From Luscinia megarhynchos (Eukaryota > Chordata > Aves > Passeriformes > Turdidae), in assembly GCA_034336665.1 (NCBI GenBank), contig CM067592.1:29485819-29549818 (forward strand): 64,000 bases of DNA, written 5' to 3'. The translations under genes and the position numbers were made by a program. This document shows positions 49,547-61,161 of this stretch, one piece after another. Under the pieces are notes generated by a model, which was given only the letters and a program-made list of their open reading frames with translations, did no database searches and was not told the DNA's origin. Position 1 is the first letter of the stretch; every line of letters starts with the position of its first letter.

Positions 49547-50139
49547 ATCACAGAATCACAGAATTTACTATGTAGGAATAGACTTTTGAGATCATCAGGT
49601 TGAAGCTATGACCTAACATCTCCTCTTCAACTAAATCTGAGTGCCATGTCCAGGCTTTTTTCTTAAACACAACCAGGGACAGTGACTCCACCACCTCCCT
49701 GGGCAGCCCATTCCAATGCCCAGTCATTCTTTCAGTGAAAAATTTTTTCCTAATGTCTAGCCTAAACTTCCCCTGGTGTAGCTTGAGACTGTGTCCTCTC
49801 ATTCTGTCACTACTTGTCTGGAGAAGAAGAGACCAGCCCACACCTGCCTACACCCTTTTGAGCAGCTGTAGAGAGTGAAAAGTTCTCCCCTGAGCTTCCT
49901 TTTCTCCAGGCTAAACAACCCCATTTCCCTAAGCTGCTCTTCATAGGGCCTGTGCTTTAGACCACTCACCAGCCTTGTTGCCCCTCTCTGGATGCTTTAA
50001 AGCAGCTCAAGATCCTTCCCAAAACTGAGGGGCCAGAACTGGACACAGCACTTGAGGTGTGACCTCACCAGTGCTGAGTGCAGGGGAAGAATGACCTCCC
50101 TGCTCCTGCTGGCCACACTGCTCCTGACACAGGCCAGGA
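49547..50139 (-). mobile_element. CR1 LINE fragment with RT C-terminus and full 3' UTR
   Basis: The left edge carries the octamer tail complement (AATCACAGAATCACAGAAT at 49548). The UTR follows with CACCTCCCTGGGCAGCCCAT and CTCCTTTTCTCCAGGCT-like blocks. On the - strand 49997-50139 encodes the CR1 ORF2 end (ASRSREVILPLHSALVRSH, CVQFWPLSFGKDLELL). It is 5'-truncated at about 50139. This is the best preserved CR1 3' end in the window. Confidence 0.9.
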
Positions 50140-51008
50140 GAGAAGAACTGTACTGTTGTACAGGACTGCAGTTGCTACATATTGCTAATTCATTCATCAA
50201 CTTTATCTGTGGCACAAACCTACATGTATAGGTTATATACACACGTATAAAATAAAATGTTCTTCCCTTCCCTTCTCTACTCTTCCCTTTTTCTGGGCCC
50301 CTTGAGGAGGTATTTTTCCTTTCCCTAAAAAATACCATGACAGTCTCCTGGCTTTAAAGTTTTACCATAAAATCAGCTTTAACCACTCAGCTGGTGTTCT
50401 TGCTTCTGCAGGCTCTGTGTCTTAACAATTTCCAGCATCCTTCTGTTCACAAACTACTTCCTGAAAGCTAAGAGAAATGAATGAAAGAAAAGGAAATAAG
50501 TTTACAGTGATGGAAAATAGCAATGGCATAGATTATGGCTGTGGAAACAGTGTGCTGCTAGAAATATAAGTGTTTTCAAAGTTTTTGTCCTGCAGTCAAG
50601 TAAATGGGAGAAGAAATGGCACCAAGAAATGGCATTACATAACTGAAGCTTAGAAACATAAACACCTATAAAATAGCCTGAAATTTAGAGCTTCTATGAG
50701 GATTTAATTAGGCAATGAAGTAAAAAATATAGATATGCACAATTTAAATACAACTGAAAACCAAAAAACACCAAAACTCCAAACCTAGAGCAAAACAAAT
50801 AAAAAAAAAATCCCACCAAAAAACCCCCCAAAACTGAAAAAGGGATTGAGTCACACTAATATAAAGTCCTAAACATGTTTAAATTTTCAGAACAATACAT
50901 TTGTTTACACAGATACACACACATGTACAGAAATATGTTTGTACATAAGTGTATAGAGATATATACATGTTGTCTGTCTGTCTGTCTGTCTGTCTATGAA
51001 TACACGAG
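50140..51008. other. Non-coding spacer
   Basis: No gene. A C/T-rich patch is at 50262-50330 and A-rich CAAAA words at 50755-50835. Confidence 0.4.
50971..50995. repeat. (TGTC)n tetranucleotide microsatellite
   Basis: Six uninterrupted TGTC units, 13 bp from the LTR edge. Confidence 0.95.
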
Positions 51009-52136
51009 TAGAGAGTTGATAGTGGCTAGATGCCAGATACCAACCAGAGCAGCTACATTAACCCTGTCCATAGATGGACAGGAGAGAGGAAATGTAAAAA
51101 GGGGTTCACTGGGATAAGGATAGAGAGAGATCACTCACCAAATACTGTCACAGGCAAAACAGAATCAAATTAGAGATATTAATTGAATTCATTACAAGCA
51201 AAAGCAGGGTGGGATAATGAGAAATAAAATAAGAATCTTGAAAAGAACTTCCTCCAACCCGTTCCTCCTTCCCAGCTCTCTCTCCTGCCCTACAGTGGTG
51301 CAGGGAGACAGGGAATGGGGTTGTGGTCACTTCATCACTTCTCCCACTGCCCAAGGGAAAGGAGTCCTTGCCTTGCTCCCGTAGGGGATCCTTCCCATGG
51401 CAGACTGTTCTCCACGACCTTTTCTAATGTGAATCTCACAGGCAACAGTTCTCCCCCAGCTGTTCCAGCATGGGTTTCTCTTCCGTGAGGTGTGTGTGTC
51501 CTCCCCTGTGTCTTTCAGGCACAGCCTGCTCCAGCGTGGGTCCCCAGTGGGGTCACAAGTCCTACCAGGACACTGCTCCAGCGTGGGCTCCTCTCTCCCC
51601 AGGGGTGCAGGTCCCTGCCAGGAGCCTGCTCCAGCACGGGCCTGCCAGGACCCATGGCCATGCTCCTCCCAGGCATCACCTGCTCCAGTGTGGGTCTCCT
51701 GCACAGGCTGCACGTGGATCTCTGCATCCCTGTGGATCTCTGCATCCCTGTGGATCTCTGCATCCCTGTGGGTCTCCATGGGCTGCAGGGGCACAGCTGC
51801 CTCACCATGGGCTGCACACAGACTTCAGGGGAATCTCAGCTCTGGCTCAGCCTGGACCACCTTGGTCCCTCCTTCTGCACTGCCCTTGGTGTCTGCAGAG
51901 TTGTTCCTCTCACCAATTCTCACTCTTTTATATCTATGCAATTACATCTGCATAACAACTTTTCCTTAAATATTATCACAGAAGCATTTCCATCATCAGT
52001 GATATATTACTTCTTGGCCTGAAGCACATCTGTCTTGGATCTGGCTGGCAATAGCTCTCCTGAACATGCAGGAATCTTCTGGCAACTTCTCCCAGAAGCC
52101 ACCCCTATAAGACTCTGATATAAAACAAATACAACA
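51009..52136 (-). mobile_element. Solo LTR of an avian ERV (same family as 61162-62300, inverted)
   Basis: Read on the - strand it has the order of a bird ERVL-type LTR: TG start near 52136, GGGGTGGCTTCTGGGAGAAG, a TATA box (GATATAAAAG) near 51930, GAACAACTCTGCAG, a GC-rich region with repeated GCTGGAGCAG units, then TTCTCATTATCCCACCCTG and GTTTTGCCTGTGACAGTATT near the 3' end. It is about 1.13 kb. The ends are set by alignment with the inverted copy. No target duplication is visible. A 155-codon frame (51794-51327) is a by-product of the GC-rich repeats, not a viral gene. Confidence 0.85.
51714..51777 (-). repeat. 18-bp tandem repeats inside the LTR
   Basis: Three exact 18-bp units (GTGGATCTCTGCATCCCT at 51714, 51732 and 51750) plus a partial fourth. 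The inverted copy has the same number of units at about 61534-61594, but with substitutions in one of them. Confidence 0.9.
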
Positions 52137-54756
52137 TGGCTCTGAATTCACCTGTAAGCAGAAAGCAAAAAATATCAGAAGGGTAATAACAACTTTCAAT
52201 GTATGTGTTAAGTGTGTGTTTAAAATTTTCATCTATAGGGTAATACAATAAAACATATCACAATGATATCACAAATGATGAAAATACACATTTTTATCTG
52301 GTATATTATACAATTTAATCTTCATTACCATTGCCAATATAATCAATACATACCAGTTGCAAGTGACATATAGAGAGACAGCTTTGGTATAATGAAACGA
52401 ATTTTGATAAGCAGAGCCACAGCAGGTCTGTTCCCATGCAGTGCAACTTCATTAAAGTATCCATGCAGGAAGCAAAAACATAACATTCAGGCAGTGAAAT
52501 GGAGAGATTGTTCATTCCAAGATAAGACTTTCTTTACTTCAATTTGACCATTTCTCCCTAGACTTCATAATAACCTTGAGGAATCAACCACATCGTGTTG
52601 TCAAAATCCATTTCTGTTGTCTTAACACACCAGTGAAATGTTGGATTCCTAAAAAAAACTGTGGTACTTTCAGAATTTTATCCAAATTGCCTAATCGTAC
52701 TGAAATTGTGGCACTATAAAAACCATAAAAATATTGATCAGCTTCAATAATAATTGCACTTTTCCTATAATATATGTACTATTAAGAAAAGTGTACTCAG
52801 ACAAAACCAATTAACCAAAACTCTGTAATTAGAAAAAGATAAACACTGAAGTTTTTTATGGGTTTTTATGCATGTGTTCTGAGACTGGTATTTGGTATAA
52901 TTCATCTGTGAGGGCAGTTCTGGTAACCTTATTCCAATATTGGGGGGTACTCAGAGGTTGTCACTGGGATTTTTGATTTATCTCTTCTGGATCAGGGCAG
53001 TTTTGATATTTCCTTGAAAAGACAAGAAATATTATATAGTCTTTTGCATTTGCAGACCTTCAATCACTTGAAAAAGAGCATGATCTTCTTTATCTTCCCT
53101 TTCCCATGTAGGCAAAAAAAGAACAAAACCTGGACAAGAACTTTTTCTCCCAAGCCCTTCTTCAGGTCTACTAGAATCCGTGGCATTGACATAGTGGAAA
53201 TTTGAGTAAATTTCTGAGCAACCATAATAGTTTTTCCTATTCTTCATCCTTCCATAGGAAATGACATTTTACTACAGCTTCTTGAGTTCTGCAGAATACC
53301 TTTAGTGTCATCCACAAATGTTGGTTGTTCGTTGTTTGTCCCATTTCAAGTTGGAAAGAGAACCAAAAGAGTAAACCAAGTTCTAAAAGTCTGCACCTGT
53401 TAGAGTTGTCCACTAAGTCAAGAGCATTCCATCAGATAGCTAGGGTATTTGTGAACACTGCTGTGAAGGAGAATTAAGAAGACAAATAATCAGCCACAAA
53501 ACCAAAATCTTGTCTTATTTCTAAAACTGCTCTTTGAACGCAAAAGCAATCAACTTGTGAGAAAGAATCCCTCTAAATAAAGTAATAACTAACCTGTGTT
53601 TTGGTTATTTCTTTAATGCTTTTAAGTTTAGAGGACTGATAGCTCTAAATATTAAGGGTACTTGGCATTTTTCTATTTTGTTATGCAGTCTGCACATATC
53701 AGTCATTTGTCTGTGGGTAACTCTGATTTTGATTTATAAAGTGCTGACAGAACAAAATGACTTACCTAATTTTTCTTCTCCTCCATGTTTTTCATTACTA
53801 AGCACACTTTTCTCAACTGGAGTTCAACCTATATATTACTCAGGAGTATAGATTATTTCCCAAGCTTAGGTGGGAATTTTGCATTTATCTTTTTACTGTT
53901 GTGGCAGAGTAGTTGAGAGTATGCTCTCAGCAAGGCAAAAGAAGTAGGACACAGTGAGTGCATGGATGATAATGATTAGATTTATTGCAAATAGAATATC
54001 TAAATATTGTCAATGCAGTGCCTAAATAACACCTCTATTAAAATGGATTGGGACTATGACTAATTCATAGTCCCAAACTGCAGTGAGATTGCTTTCTAAG
54101 CTTCTCAGAGGAGTCTAGGTGTGGCTAGGCCCACTTAGTCTCAGATTTAGCCAACAGTCTGTGTCTAAAGGGTTTGGCTAGAAAAATACACATTTGCCGT
54201 CTTTGGCCTTGCAAAATTCACAATTACCAAGAAACAAAGTCCCTGTGTAGCTACTTTAGGACTCTATCTACATACTTGACTGGATCTTAGTGCCTTTTGC
54301 TCAGACAACCAAGAGTGAAAAAGACATCCCTGCTGAGGAGTGGGAAATCCACCCAGAAGCTGCTTGCAATATTGAGAGATCAGTTTGCCCAGTTGGTCAG
54401 ATATGCAGCAGCATTTTATATCCTTATGCAAGCACCAAAGTCAGTTGCAAATACCTCTGTTCCCTCATCACTGAAATACAGTTGTTGAGCATACAGACAG
54501 CTCTTCCTGCAAAACCCACTTGGTGTTCTTGTCCTAGGATGAACCAGATTGCACCATCACAGAGAGCAGAAAGGGAACTGGAGTGTGTGGGGGTCTGTGG
54601 AGGTGTGTGTAAGACAAGCATGAAGCCCTAATTTGTTTCTCAGTTGTCAACATTAAGTTATTTGAAATTATCTCCCATGATTTTGGATGCAGATATTAGT
54701 AGCTAGATAATAGTCTTAGTCATACTGTTTCGTTTTAGGTAGGTACACAAGGAAAA
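52137..54756. other. AT-rich non-coding stretch
   Basis: No gene. The 113-codon frame 54290-54631 has a protein-like N-terminal part, but no motif and no convincing splice sites. Confidence 0.45.
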
Positions 54757-54822
54757 AGAGCTTGGACCCAATTAATCTTGTGGTTCCCTTCCAACTCAAG
54801 ATATCCTATCTTTCTATGATAT
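54757..54822 (+). mobile_element. Short CR1 3' tail
   Basis: GCTTGGACCCAATTAATCTT, then CCCTTCCAACTCAAGATATCC and TTTCTATGAT. Confidence 0.7.
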
Positions 54823-57800
54823 ATGATAAACCAATATTTAAGCTGTTAAATCAGAAACTCAAGAGTTAGATACCCCAGTTTCAAATTTGCCTTTATAGGT
54901 CTCCTATACATACATATTTAATGAGATTCTTTAACTGTAACACCCTTTGCACCAGAGGACTCTGATCTTCAATGTTTAAGGCAGAGGATATTCACTATGA
55001 AGCATCTATTTATATATTTTTTTGATTTTATTATTTAGCCCTATGCGTGTCTTATTGAACACTATTCTGACTATGATCTAAAAGGCAGAGTTATTCATAT
55101 GTTTTTTGTCTGTGCCAGAAGTTCAGCATAAGCAGTGATTAGATTTTTTTAAAGCATTCTTCTGAGAAGAAGATCTGGCTGTTGGCATAAGGAGTCTAAA
55201 AGGCTATTTAGGACACAAAGAAATATGTGTGTTTGTTTGTTTTTATTCTACACTCTTCTCTCTCCTCCTACTTGCAATTTTGAAGTATCAGTCTGTGGGA
55301 GCTGGCCCTTTGCAAGTTCTTACAATGCAGCAATTGTGAGCTTAGTAGCCCTCAGTGTAGGAGTAATAAAGAACTGCTTTTTCTTACAATGTCAAGGTAC
55401 AGTGTCAAGGTTTGGAGTACAAGGAAGGAAACTATACATTTAGGAAAATGTGAATAGTGAAGAGATAGGAACGATTAAATTTCTTATTCAATGTGAAATC
55501 TTTTAAAGCAGGGAGTAGACAGATTTTCTCATTTTAAGACTTGAATTTAGTTTATTTAGGGTATTCTATTCTTTAATCTGAGCGTTAACATATATCATTA
55601 ACCACATATTACAGAGAAAGCCTAGAGGAATAAAAATCTCAAATTTAAAAGTGAGTTAAATCTCTTATCTACAACATTGGATGAGACATTTTCAGAATTT
55701 TTAGATCTGTGTAAAACCAGCTTATCTATCTGCTGATCTTTGCAATTTGTTTATATCAGACTCATATATTTCAAGTTTTAAATATTGGAAGGTCACAATA
55801 AGTGAGAACTGGAAAACATAGCATTCAAGTTCAATGAGAGATATCAAACAGCAATATTTTAGTAAGGGGGCCATTAACATGATTAACAGCAGTATCATTA
55901 CAATATGTAATGTTAGTTAAAACTCCTATTGTCTATCTGGTGTATTCTTCATTAGTACATTAACTTAATATTTTGGAAATTTTTGGTCACTTGAGGTAGG
56001 GACCAGATGCTTCCAAAAAAGTCTAATCTAGTCCCAAAATATCTTTGATGTTCCAGGAGAAAAAAAAAATCCTTTAACACGAGTACACCTGAAGTGTGAT
56101 CTATTTTATAAGTAGAACAGGCATTTTTATGGAGCTACCAGTGATAATCAACCGTGTCAAATTTGAACTAAGACTAAGCTGCAGTTATTGAGACACAAGC
56201 TTCTGAACAGCAACACTACGTAGATCTCACAGCCTTATCACAGAGTGAGTTGTGTCACCTTATAATGTGATATAGATGATTCTTGATTGAGTAGAAGCAT
56301 GTAATTCAATTGAAGAGTTCTGCTGACACAAGAGCAGCCTTCAGGTGATTTATGAATGAGAGTAGAGCAGTTCATTGAATTACAATCTTGGTATTCAGCT
56401 AGAAAGGGTTTTCAATATACATCATTATCGTCATCCTGCAGTGAAGAGGGGAGAGGAATTTAGGCAAGTGAAGAAAACAGAAAATAAAATTTTTGAATTG
56501 GAAACATATGCAAGGAAATTGTTTCAACTCTGATTTTTAAAACAAAGTTTATAATATTTGTATCTATGTAAAAGCTTGAAATTTGGAATCTTTGGACATA
56601 ATTTTATGTTTCCCAAAAACAAAACACAGGGTGTCTTATGGCTGCTTCATTATAGATATCATAATTAACTGAGAAGTATTTTCCATTCAAAAAAGAAATT
56701 AATCCAAGTTTTCCTTAGCAACTATAATTTAAGACTTCTAATGCAAGAAATCAATTCTTCCTTGAAGATTCACTGACTGAATAAAGAGACAACTGTTCCC
56801 TTGCAGGAGACTGTTAGTGTTTGGTAAAAAAACAATCATAGTGAAATAAATTTTCCTTTTCCAGTGTAACTTGTTTTCAGCAGACATGTATTCATGGAGC
56901 TGGTACACAGAAGCAAGTGAAGGCTCTGAGACTGCATTTCATTTCCCCTGTGCAGGGGTCAAGGCCTCTGAGTGCCAGCCCAGATTTCCTCACAAATGAA
57001 GGCCTGTGAACCTGTCCATGCAGTGAGCCCATGATCCTGCCACACTATAAATCAGAACACATGCAACATTCCAGAGAACCCAAGAAGTCAGAGTGGCCCT
57101 TGGGTTTAAAAATACAGTTCTAGCCATGGAGAACTGATGTGGTACTGACATCGTGTAACCCCTTCTGAAACTTCCCTAGAACATAGCAATGATTTAGCCC
57201 TGAATTATTCAGTTGTACACAACTATCACTAAATATTTGATATATTCAATTATCGATGTGGCTCACCAAGTTCTACTCATGTATTATGAATATAATGCAA
57301 GAACACAACAGGTAATAACAGAGTCATTTTTGAATAGGCAAGGAACAACAAGTAGAGGTAGTACTGCTCTCCTTACAGCTTACAGTCAGGTACATTGTCC
57401 CTCACAGGGATGCTCCGTGAGAAAGTTCAGACATAAAAGAGAAACAAGTTAGGGCTGTTGCTAGAAGCAGCTGTGCAAAACAAGTTGCCCTAATTCCCTT
57501 TCCAAGGCACAAATCCTTCTCAGATTTGTTCAGCATCAAGGGCGTGGATTTTCTTCTAGCACATGTAATACCAAGAAATTCTGCTGCCCCAAGGGTGGCG
57601 CACGAACAAATGAATATCAATTTGCAAAGGGGAAGTTTATCTTAATTCCCACTTGTTGTCTAATTACATGTTATCAGAGAGTTTTGTTTCTTTTTTCATC
57701 TATAACAGTTCACATTTTTGTGGTGGTGGCATGTGACAATGAGCGAGTGAGGGCACAGTCTTGATAACCATTATTAATGTAAATTTCATCATGAATACCA

Positions 57801-58470
57801 TATTAACTCCGTGTCTTATCTCAGCATTAAATCAAACAGGTTGCATTATGACCTGCTCTGTCTGTCAAGACAGAACACATTGCATAGGAGACTTGAGATT
57901 AAAATCAGGAAAACAGTACCACAGAAGCAAAAGGAAATTTGCTTTTACAGATTCGGGGCCTGCTGTCACTATTTGTGTAATATGAGGCTTTATGACATGG
58001 ACAGGGTTCAGCTGACATTAGGACAGCACTGAGAGAACCAGAAAAAGGAAGTGATAAACTAGAAAAATTATGGATATCAGGGGGTAAACCACCATGAGAC
58101 AAAATCTGAAGAAAATATAATGCTAGACCTCTTGTTTAAAAAAAATATATCTTTATAAACTTTCAGTGGTAGACCAGCAAGATCTGATCATCAGCTATAT
58201 AAAGCAGACTGATTTTTACCACTGGGTCTCTGATGTAGCAAGGACACAAAGAGTATTTCCTTAGTGTTAAAGTACTCATCTTTCAGTGGCCATTGGCATG
58301 CACATGAGATATTACCTCAAGCCAAAATTACAGCTAACAAATTATTTGTGACATCACCAGAAATAACTATTAAAAGATTAAAAAATTTTCTTCATTATTT
58401 GAGATTGTTTATATATACTGTACATAGAATCATGGAATTGAAAATAATAGGACAGAAGATCCTTCCCCCA
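54823..58470. other. AT-rich non-coding stretch
   Basis: No gene. Two more GC-balanced patches (56925-57060 and 57440-57620) are not repeats I know. A possible decayed CR1 tail on the - strand (CATAGAATCATGGAATTG, 58425-58443) lies just before the LTR. Confidence 0.4.
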
Positions 58471-59058
58471 TGCATTGATTTTGGCTGGGGTAGATTTAAT
58501 TTTCTTCACAGTGGCTGGTATGGGGCTGTGCTTTGGATTTGTGCTGAACATGGAGTAGATAATATAGAGATGTTTTTGTTATTGGTGAGCAGGGTTTACA
58601 TGCAGGCAAGGCCTTTTCCACTTTTTGTACTGCCAGGCTGGTGGGGAGCTGGGGGTCCATGGGAGGCTGGGAGGGGACACAGACAAGACAAGTGACCCAA
58701 ATTGACCAAAGGGATATTCCAGACCATACAACATCATCAGTATAAAAAGTGAGGGGAAGAAGGAGGAACAGGGGGAAATTTTAGCGTGCTTGTGGCACTT
58801 GTCTTCCCCAGTGACCATTACAAATGATGGAGCCCTGCTCTCCTTGAGATGGCTGAGCACCTGCCAGCTCACTGGAAGTGGTGAATGAATCCCTTGATTT
58901 GTTTTGCTTCTGTGCATGGCTTTTGATTCCAGTATCAAACTCCCTTTATCTCAAGCCATGTGTTTTCTACCTTTTACCCTTCCAGTCTCTCCTGCTGGCA
59001 AGGCAGTGAGTGAGCAGCTGTATATGGTTTGGGTGCTAGCTGGGATAAAACTGTGACA
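58471..59058 (+). mobile_element. Solo LTR A, avian ERVL type
   Basis: A complete LTR layout. The U3 begins with TTTTGGCTGGGGTAGATTTA and carries GACCAAAGGGATATTCCA. A TATAAAA box is at 58741. An R region starts with GAGGGGAAGAAGGAGGA, then TGGAGCCCTGCTCTCC, a degraded polyadenylation signal near 58932 (ATCAAACT) and a U5 ending in AAACTGTGACA at 59058. The flanks CCCCA (58466-58470) and ACCCA (59059-59063) differ by one base and may be an aged 5-bp target duplication, which sets the start at 58471. No internal sequence remains, so it is a product of LTR-LTR recombination. Confidence 0.85.
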
Positions 59059-60256
59059 ACCCAGTAAAATCTGTGAGAAATATTAACTCTTGAAATAATC
59101 TGATTTTTTTTTTCCTGTGGAATTTTTCTATAGTAGCTTGGAAAAGGACTGGCCTAACTGCCCAAGACCTCTCATGAAGAGAAGATATTTTTTAATCCCA
59201 CCTGTGTACCTGTTTAGTGTTAGCTTTCAAGTCAATGCAGAGGCAAAATACAATTCCAAGGATGTCCTCTCTGACAGAGATTTGTCCATCACAGTTCCAG
59301 TTTGCCCTGCCAACAGAAAAATAAATGGCTCACAAGCACTCAAACCTGGAAGAGTTTGGAGTTGGTTTTCTGTAGATTTGTTGTTATAGTTTGATTTTTT
59401 TGTTTTGGGATTTTTTTCCAGTAGATGCAGAGTGAGGAACCTGCCAGCACACAATTCAAAAATGTTATTGAATTTTTAAAGTCCTTTAATCAAACTGATC
59501 AGTTTGGATATATTCAATCAGATTTACCATGTGGAACTGGAGGAAGATCAAGAAGTCAGCAAAAACCTGTTCTAATTTGAGCCCACAGTGGATAATTAGA
59601 GTGATGTGCATTTCATCTTATATACATTACATGTGAGTAAATATCTAATCCCATCTTTCTAACCTTGTTAAACTCAGTACTATAAAATAAAATGAAGGAG
59701 TTGGTAATTGCATTTTCAAAAGTATACCTAGAGGCCACAGACTCATATGGATTTCTTAATTTCTTGTTCTTAACAATAAAATGGGAGATGGAGCTTTAAA
59801 GCCCAGCAGGGCTGCTGTGTAGTTTAAGGAAGGAAATGAATTCTGAGAGCAGTGAGCTAATAAGATGCCACTTTTCCAATTCTGTTTCCAGTGTTCTTTA
59901 CAAAAGGGGATATTCTGAGAAGCTCTCTGAATAATGAGGAATGAATATTCTAAAGAACACTACCAAAACAACTAAACCTGTGAAACAGATTCTGTGAAAC
60001 TATTCTCCTGCAGTACTTACCTCTGCCCTATTAGACACCATTAATGGTGCTCTAAGGACAAAGATGCTATCTTTTTTGTTGTCTGAGAGGGTTGTTTTTT
60101 ACAGACAAAAACCTTAAAATGAAACTGTTAACAAAAACAGAGCTCTTAACACTAGTATCTCCTTCCTCCACATTGCCTCTTTAACTCTTGTGTAATCCTG
60201 CTGCTAAATCCCCTTGTTTCCATTGCAAAAGGTTCCAGTTTGGTAGAGCAGCATAT
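59059..60256. other. Non-coding spacer between LTRs A and B
   Basis: No gene or recognised repeat. Confidence 0.4.
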
Positions 60257-61035
60257 CACCCTGTCTTGGGGTGCTTTTATGGTGATTAGTCTGTACCCTG
60301 ATCATCTGCTCTATGCCCAGAAGTGGTTGATGTAGGTTTAAGGGTCTGGAGGGAGCCTTGGAGCTCTTTGGCAGGCTTTTTTAAAAGTCTCACCCCCAGG
60401 CATCCAGGTGCCACATGAACTGTGCTTTTTTTTTTTTGCACAGCTAGCTTTTGTTAGCTTAGTCAAGAAGGTTTTTTCCTCTCCCTGGCCTTGGAGAGGG
60501 TGCAGCAGCAATCCTTCAGCAGCATTTTTCAATGTCAATGGGACAGTTTGGTTTTGGTCCAAGATCAGAGAGAATGACTAGTGGGAGAAGGATCAGCCAT
60601 AAAGGTGAGGGGCTGCTCTGTATTGACCCCAGACCTGGGAAAAGCTGAGCCAGTGAGAGAAAGCCCCACCCTTCATCTGCTGTGAAGAGGAGCCCAACAT
60701 CAGAGATTCACCAGGTTCCATCTGGTGTGTGAACTTTTTGGGTTTTTTTCCTCTTGAGGCATTTTTTTCTCCCTACCATGTTGCTGGCCGTTGAGGTTTT
60801 TTTTTTATCTCCCTGGCATTTCAGGTGATTTTTGCTTCAATAAGAGGGACTAAACTCTGATTCTTCAATAGATAGCATTTATGTACCCCTTACACCCTGT
60901 GCTGTGTGGGTACATGCTTTGTCAATAAACAGCTTTTTTCACTTTCATCTATTAGTACTCACTTCTTTATTTGAGAGGAAACACTCATTCTTGAGTGTTT
61001 TTCTCCTAAACTTGTCTCTAAACCATGACACACCC
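60257..61035 (+). mobile_element. Solo LTR B with perfect 5-bp target site duplication
   Basis: The LTR proper is 60262-61030 (769 bp). It starts TGTCTTGGGG and ends AAACCATGACA, with TG...CA termini. It is flanked on both sides by CACCC (60257-60261 and 61031-61035). An AATAAA polyadenylation signal is at 60924, and the U3/R includes T-rich and GC-rich alternating blocks. A 5-bp duplication fits ERVL-type integrases. The duplication is intact, so the insertion boundaries are firm. The family differs from LTRs A and C. I see no TATAAA upstream of the likely R. Confidence 0.85.
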
Positions 61036-61161
61036 TCTCATGGTGTAGAAGGTAGAATCACTGCTAATGAATCTGATTCTGATAACTTGCTGGTCATGTG
61101 AATGAGCAGAATTTAAGGAATATAGTGGAGAATCTTGCTTTGCTTCTTGCTTTATTGAAGT

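Noticed and set aside
51470..52022. Overlapping 159-176 codon frames and their 61.3-61.8 kb counterparts
   Set aside because: They lie antisense or out of phase in the GC-rich repetitive LTR core, with no viral or host motif.
54290..54631. 113-codon frame as an exon
   Set aside because: Acidic start looks protein-like, but the rest is Cys-rich and irregular, with no acceptor or donor of quality.
58425..58470. CR1 tail on the - strand next to LTR A
   Set aside because: Only about 18 bp resemble the octamer tail; too little to list as an element.
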